Origin: Acidovorax facilis
GTDB taxonomy: Bacteria > Pseudomonadota > Gammaproteobacteria > Burkholderiales > Burkholderiaceae_C
DNA length: 64,000 nt
NCBI RefSeq assembly: GCF_023913775.1
Contig: NZ_JAMXAX010000004.1
Span: forward strand, 50,797-114,796
Reading direction: 5' to 3'
Of the stretch, positions 61,991 to 64,000 are shown one piece after another. The translations under genes were made by a program, and so were the position numbers. The notes beneath the pieces were generated by a model that saw only the letters and a list, made by a program, of their open reading frames with translations, had not been told where the DNA came from and searched no databases. Each line of letters starts with the position of its first letter. Position 1 is the first letter of the stretch.

Positions 61991-62271
61991 GGCTGCTCTC
62001 CCGATCGCGGGGCCGAATCTGCGGATGAAGCTTTATGACCGCGGTGCTCTGCATGGCCGCCGCCGTGGGAGCCGTGCCCGTTGTGCATGAACACGTGCAT
62101 CAGCGGGCATGCGAGGAGCAGAAGCAGGGGCAGAGCGCCGATGAAGTGCGCGCGATGCTCGCTGAGCAGGAAGTATGCTGCGATGGCGCCCATCACAAGC
62201 AGTCCGATGGCGTAGCGCGAGCGCCAAAAGCCGGGCGCTTCTTGTTGAGGTAGGGAATGGGGATCGGTCAT
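61987..62271 (-). CDS. Small membrane protein DUF2933 with His-rich tail
   Basis: A 94-residue protein with two hydrophobic segments and the DUF2933 core (LLLLLACPLMHVFMHNGHGSHGGG). The tail is His-rich. Such proteins cluster with copper ATPases and multicopper oxidases. It has the same role-type as the protein at 41247. Metal association is inferred. Confidence 0.8.
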   Translation of the reverse strand: MTDPHSLPQQEAPGFWRSRYAIGLLVMGAIAAYFLLSEHRAHFIGALPLLLLLACPLMHVFMHNGHGSHGGGHAEHRGHKASSADSAPRSGEQP

Positions 62272-62294
62272 CTGGTTCTCCGAAAAATTTACTG

Positions 62295-62555
62295 TCAGCG
62301 CTCAAGGCGGTTTTGCAGCCAGCTGAAGAACGTCCCGGCAAGTAGGGCCCAAGTGCTCAATGCAAGGAGCGCTGCAAGGAATCCCGGGAAAAAGAAGGGC
62401 TGTGCACGAACCATGGGGGTGAAGTCCATGCCATGAAACAAGTTGTTCATCAGACTCAGGAACGTGGCGGGCGCGAGTGTCCACGCCACGGTGCACAGGA
62501 CATAGAAGCCTCCAACGGTGATGGCGAGCGCGAGGCCGGTGCGCAGCGGTGTCAT
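62295..62555 (-). CDS. Small membrane protein (DUF5676-like)
   Basis: An 86-residue protein with two membrane helices (GLALAITVGGFYVLCTVAWTL and PGFLAALLALSTWALLAG). The paired design with the DUF2933 gene is repeated at 41457-41741. Its ATG overlaps the stop of a 28-residue frame upstream. Function unknown. Confidence 0.7.
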   Translation of the reverse strand: MTPLRTGLALAITVGGFYVLCTVAWTLAPATFLSLMNNLFHGMDFTPMVRAQPFFFPGFLAALLALSTWALLAGTFFSWLQNRLER

Positions 62556-62638
62556 GACCTACCCCCTGCTTCGCTGGCGGGGGCCGACAAGCCGTCTATC
62601 GCCATCTGCATGGACAATGGGATAATTTGAAGTTTCAT
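62552..62638 (-). CDS. 28-residue peptide coupled to the DUF5676-like gene
   Basis: The frame MKLQIIPLSMQMAIDGL... starts at 62638, six bases after a strong AGGAG, and its TGA overlaps the next ATG as ATGA, exactly like most other junctions in this train. It may be a translated leader. No family is recognised and it is too short for codon statistics. Confidence 0.5.
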   Translation of the reverse strand: MKLQIIPLSMQMAIDGLSAPASEAGGRS

Positions 62639-62755
62639 ATGGAACTCCTGTGTGGATGCCGTGAAAGCTAGGCACGAGACCAGGCGGATCGGAGCCGCCA
62701 CGCGCAAACCGAAGATCGCACGCCGCAACGAGAGTGCGGCTGACCTAACAGGAGG

Positions 62756-63169
62756 CTAGAGCGCCCACCGCGAGAAGATGATTCGTTCGGGAGGGTCGCT
62801 CAGCGAGGGCTGAACGTCGAGGCGGTCCCGCTGGCACACGATCAGGGGCGCCGATGCGGTCCTGATGACCGCGGTCAAGGGCGGGGACCCAGGATCTACC
62901 GAGTTCATCCCAGTGCTGGTTTGCAAGGCCTGCGATCCCTCGTCGCAGGCTTTCAGACACGGCGCCTTGGAGCTTGGTTCAGTGTCGTGGGTAGGCGCCG
63001 CAGCATGGCTCGTGACGTGAGAGCTCTCAGAGGAAGACAGTTGCCCGCCATGATCAGGCGCTTCCAACAGGCAAGCATTCGCGAAGCCCGACACCAGCAC
63101 GAACAGCCATACGGCCAGCATCAACGATGCGGCATTGCGGCTAGTAGTGAATCGTGAGAGGAGCTTCAT
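62756..63169 (-). CDS. Exported Cys-containing protein, right-train leader (paralogue of 36338-36781)
   Basis: A 137-residue protein with an N-terminal signal/membrane segment (SLMLAVWLFVLVSGFANA) followed by CLLE, and CLKACD near residue 72. It matches the left-train leader in WLF, ANACLLE and CLKxCD, while the rest has diverged. It is preceded by the FNR-like box and heads the roughly 20 kb minus-strand train. Periplasmic metal or redox role is inferred from Cys/His content. Confidence 0.75.
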   Translation of the reverse strand: MKLLSRFTTSRNAASLMLAVWLFVLVSGFANACLLEAPDHGGQLSSSESSHVTSHAAAPTHDTEPSSKAPCLKACDEGSQALQTSTGMNSVDPGSPPLTAVIRTASAPLIVCQRDRLDVQPSLSDPPERIIFSRWAL

Positions 63170-63217
63170 GACAAGGTTCAGGTCGATTCATGTTACAAGG
63201 TCAAGCGCCGATGCGAG

Positions 63218-63231
63218 TTGATCTATGTCAA
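63218..63231 (-). promoter_or_regulatory. FNR/Anr-like box upstream of the right gene train
   Basis: On the minus strand this reads TTGACATAGATCAA, identical to the box at 36271-36284. It lies 48 bases before the ATG of 62756-63169. A TAACAT -10-like element falls at the expected distance for activation. Confidence 0.65.
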
Positions 63232-63289
63232 AGCGACCTCTATGCAGTAAACCAGAGTGCTCCCGAGTCGGTGGGGTGGTCGGTGCGTT

Positions 63290-63322
63290 GGCGAACATAG
63301 CGGCGTAAGGCAATGCGCCGAG
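63290..63322 (+). repeat. Direct-repeat copy 1 around GAACATAGCGGCG
   Basis: GCGAACATAGCGGCGTAAGGCAATGCGCCG here resembles GGGAACATAGCGGCGCAAGTCACAACGCCG at about 63744-63773. Each copy has a CGGCG...CGCCG inverted pair. They bracket the decayed gene fragment and may be recombination or end sequences. Confidence 0.4.
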
Positions 63323-63424
63323 TTCAGAAGCAATGCAGTTCTTCAGCTGAGCAGCAGCGCGACGGGCGTACCATGCCGCAATGCCCCAATTCCTTTCTTC
63401 TCGTTTAGCCAGAAGTCGATCCTC

Positions 63425-63715
63425 ATGATCACGGCAGCACCATTTACGTCCGTGGAGCATGTTGTCAGCGCGCAAGAGTCACTCAACAACGGATGCTTCT
63501 GCCTCACTTTGGACAAGGACGCGTTGGCGCGAGCATTGGACTTTGAGCTCGCGTGAGTGCAGCTTTCCGAGCTCGTGCGGGAGAGCTGTCCTTATGTGTT
63601 CGCAGCGAGGCCAGTGTTTGTTGAAGCCGCCCAGGCCCGTCGCATTGCCGAGGTGATCCGCGCGGTCGAGTCGGTTGTGGCCCTGCCGGCGTATCGTGAT
63701 GCGTGGAGGGTGGCA
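63425..63715 (+). pseudogene. N-terminal gene fragment with in-frame stop (ATP-grasp-like protein)
   Basis: Reading MITAAPFTSVEHVVSAQESL to LDFELA, a TGA at 63554-63556, then in the same frame VQLSELVRESCPYVFAARPVFVEA and RAVESVVALPAY. I recall this as the start of a larger protein of the circularly permuted ATP-grasp kind in Burkholderiales. It is cut near 63715, so it is a pseudogene by both nonsense change and truncation. Family identity is tentative. Confidence 0.5.
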
Positions 63716-63743
63716 TCGATTTGGAATGCTGTCGGTGCTTTAG

Positions 63744-63773
63744 GGAACATAGCGGCGCAAGTCACAACGCCGC
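63744..63773 (+). repeat. Direct-repeat copy 2 around GAACATAGCGGCG
   Basis: Second copy of the repeat described at 63290-63322, 450 bases away, immediately after the truncated gene fragment and before the IS256-family element. Confidence 0.4.
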
Positions 63774-63812
63774 GATCAGGGGGAGGGTCAACAGTTTGAG
63801 TTGGGCAGTCGA

Positions 63813-64000
63813 GGGTGTGCAGAATTTTGTGTAAACGGACAATCCACCGCAGGCGAGAGCCTGCTTGTCCGCAAACACAATGACAACCAAGAAGCACGAA
63901 GTACCGCAAAAACTGCTGGCCAGCCTGCTGGCCGACTACAAGAAGCCTGAAGACCTGATTGGCGAGAACGGCCTGCTCAAGCAGCTGACCAAGCTGCTCG
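63813..64000 (+). mobile_element. IS256-family insertion sequence, left end (runs off window)
   Basis: The left end appears near 63813, with GTGTGCAGAATTTTGTGTAAACGG as expected for terminal repeats of this family. The right end and target duplication are outside the window. Confidence 0.7.
63880..64000 (+). CDS. IS256-family transposase, N-terminal part (partial)
   Basis: The first 40 codons read MTTKKHEVPQKLLASLLADY then KKPEDLIGENGLLKQLTKLL, the characteristic start of IS256-type mutator transposases. The DDE catalytic residues lie beyond the window. Confidence 0.85.
   Translation, partial: MTTKKHEVPQKLLASLLADYKKPEDLIGENGLLKQLTKLL

Noticed and set aside
62722..62740. GCCGCA/TGCGGC hairpin between the leader and the 28-residue frame as a terminator
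   Set aside because: The stem is only six pairs and no T run follows on the minus strand; readthrough is likely.

Overview
The window reads as a chromosome segment of a betaproteobacterium of the family Comamonadaceae, close to Acidovorax. The basis is codon usage and GC-rich style, a glpSTPQUV glycerol-3-phosphate ABC transporter next to glpK/glpR/glpD, a spc-alpha ribosomal cluster, and two copies of a short repeat that I recall as common in this family. Everything here was read by eye; no alignment or search was run.

Positions 1-20,480 are core genome. They hold the 3' end of a Dps-type ferritin, a lone receiver protein, a minus-strand sensory operon (large CHASE3-GAF hybrid kinase, CheR, CheB, receiver-kinase fusion), ubiA, a DUF1801 protein, an AraC regulator, proC, and a complete glycerol-3-phosphate regulon (glpK and glpR leftward; glpSTPQUV and glpD rightward). 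Positions 20,480-29,630 hold the ribosomal cluster rplN-rplX-rplE-rpsN-rpsH-rplF-rplR-rpsE-rpmD-rplO-secY-rpmJ-rpsM-rpsK-rpsD-rpoA-rplQ. It starts at its own promoter in front of rplN and has no infA. An initiator tRNA-fMet and a strong terminator follow.

Immediately after the tRNA the content becomes accessory. Positions 29,900-32,700 hold a small metal-handling cassette (His-rich CzcI-like protein, HupE-like membrane protein, small exported protein, EamA transporter with His-rich tail). Positions 32,800-36,100 are wreckage: a copper ATPase gene lacking its whole catalytic and membrane core, abutting an IS3-family remnant that was itself split by an intact IS5-family element with a CTAG target duplication.

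Positions 36,250-63,250 form the most interesting block: two convergent gene trains. The left train (plus strand, 36,338-43,045) has a Cys-containing exported protein, a Met-rich protein, a multicopper oxidase, LemA, two TPM-domain proteins, two tiny membrane proteins and an MFS transporter. The right train (minus strand, 63,169 down to 43,087) has about 20 genes, many joined by ATGA stop/start overlaps. It includes a copper-type P1B ATPase, a PhaC-like DUF3141 protein, a beta-propeller, a fused ADP-forming acyl-CoA synthetase/acetyltransferase, alcohol dehydrogenase, a lycopene-cyclase-like membrane protein, archaeal-type (type II) GAPDH, a beta-CASP metallo-beta-lactamase nuclease, an archaeal-type AMP phosphorylase homologue, a PRPP-synthetase homologue, a hydrolase and a universal stress protein. 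Both trains begin with paralogous leader genes, and each leader is preceded by the identical 14-mer TTGACATAGATCAA, an FNR/Anr-like box. The inferred theme is an oxygen-responsive island joining copper handling, nucleotide phosphorolysis and substrate-level ATP formation.

The right edge (63,250-64,000) is decayed: a gene fragment with an in-frame stop, and the start of an IS256-family element running off the window.
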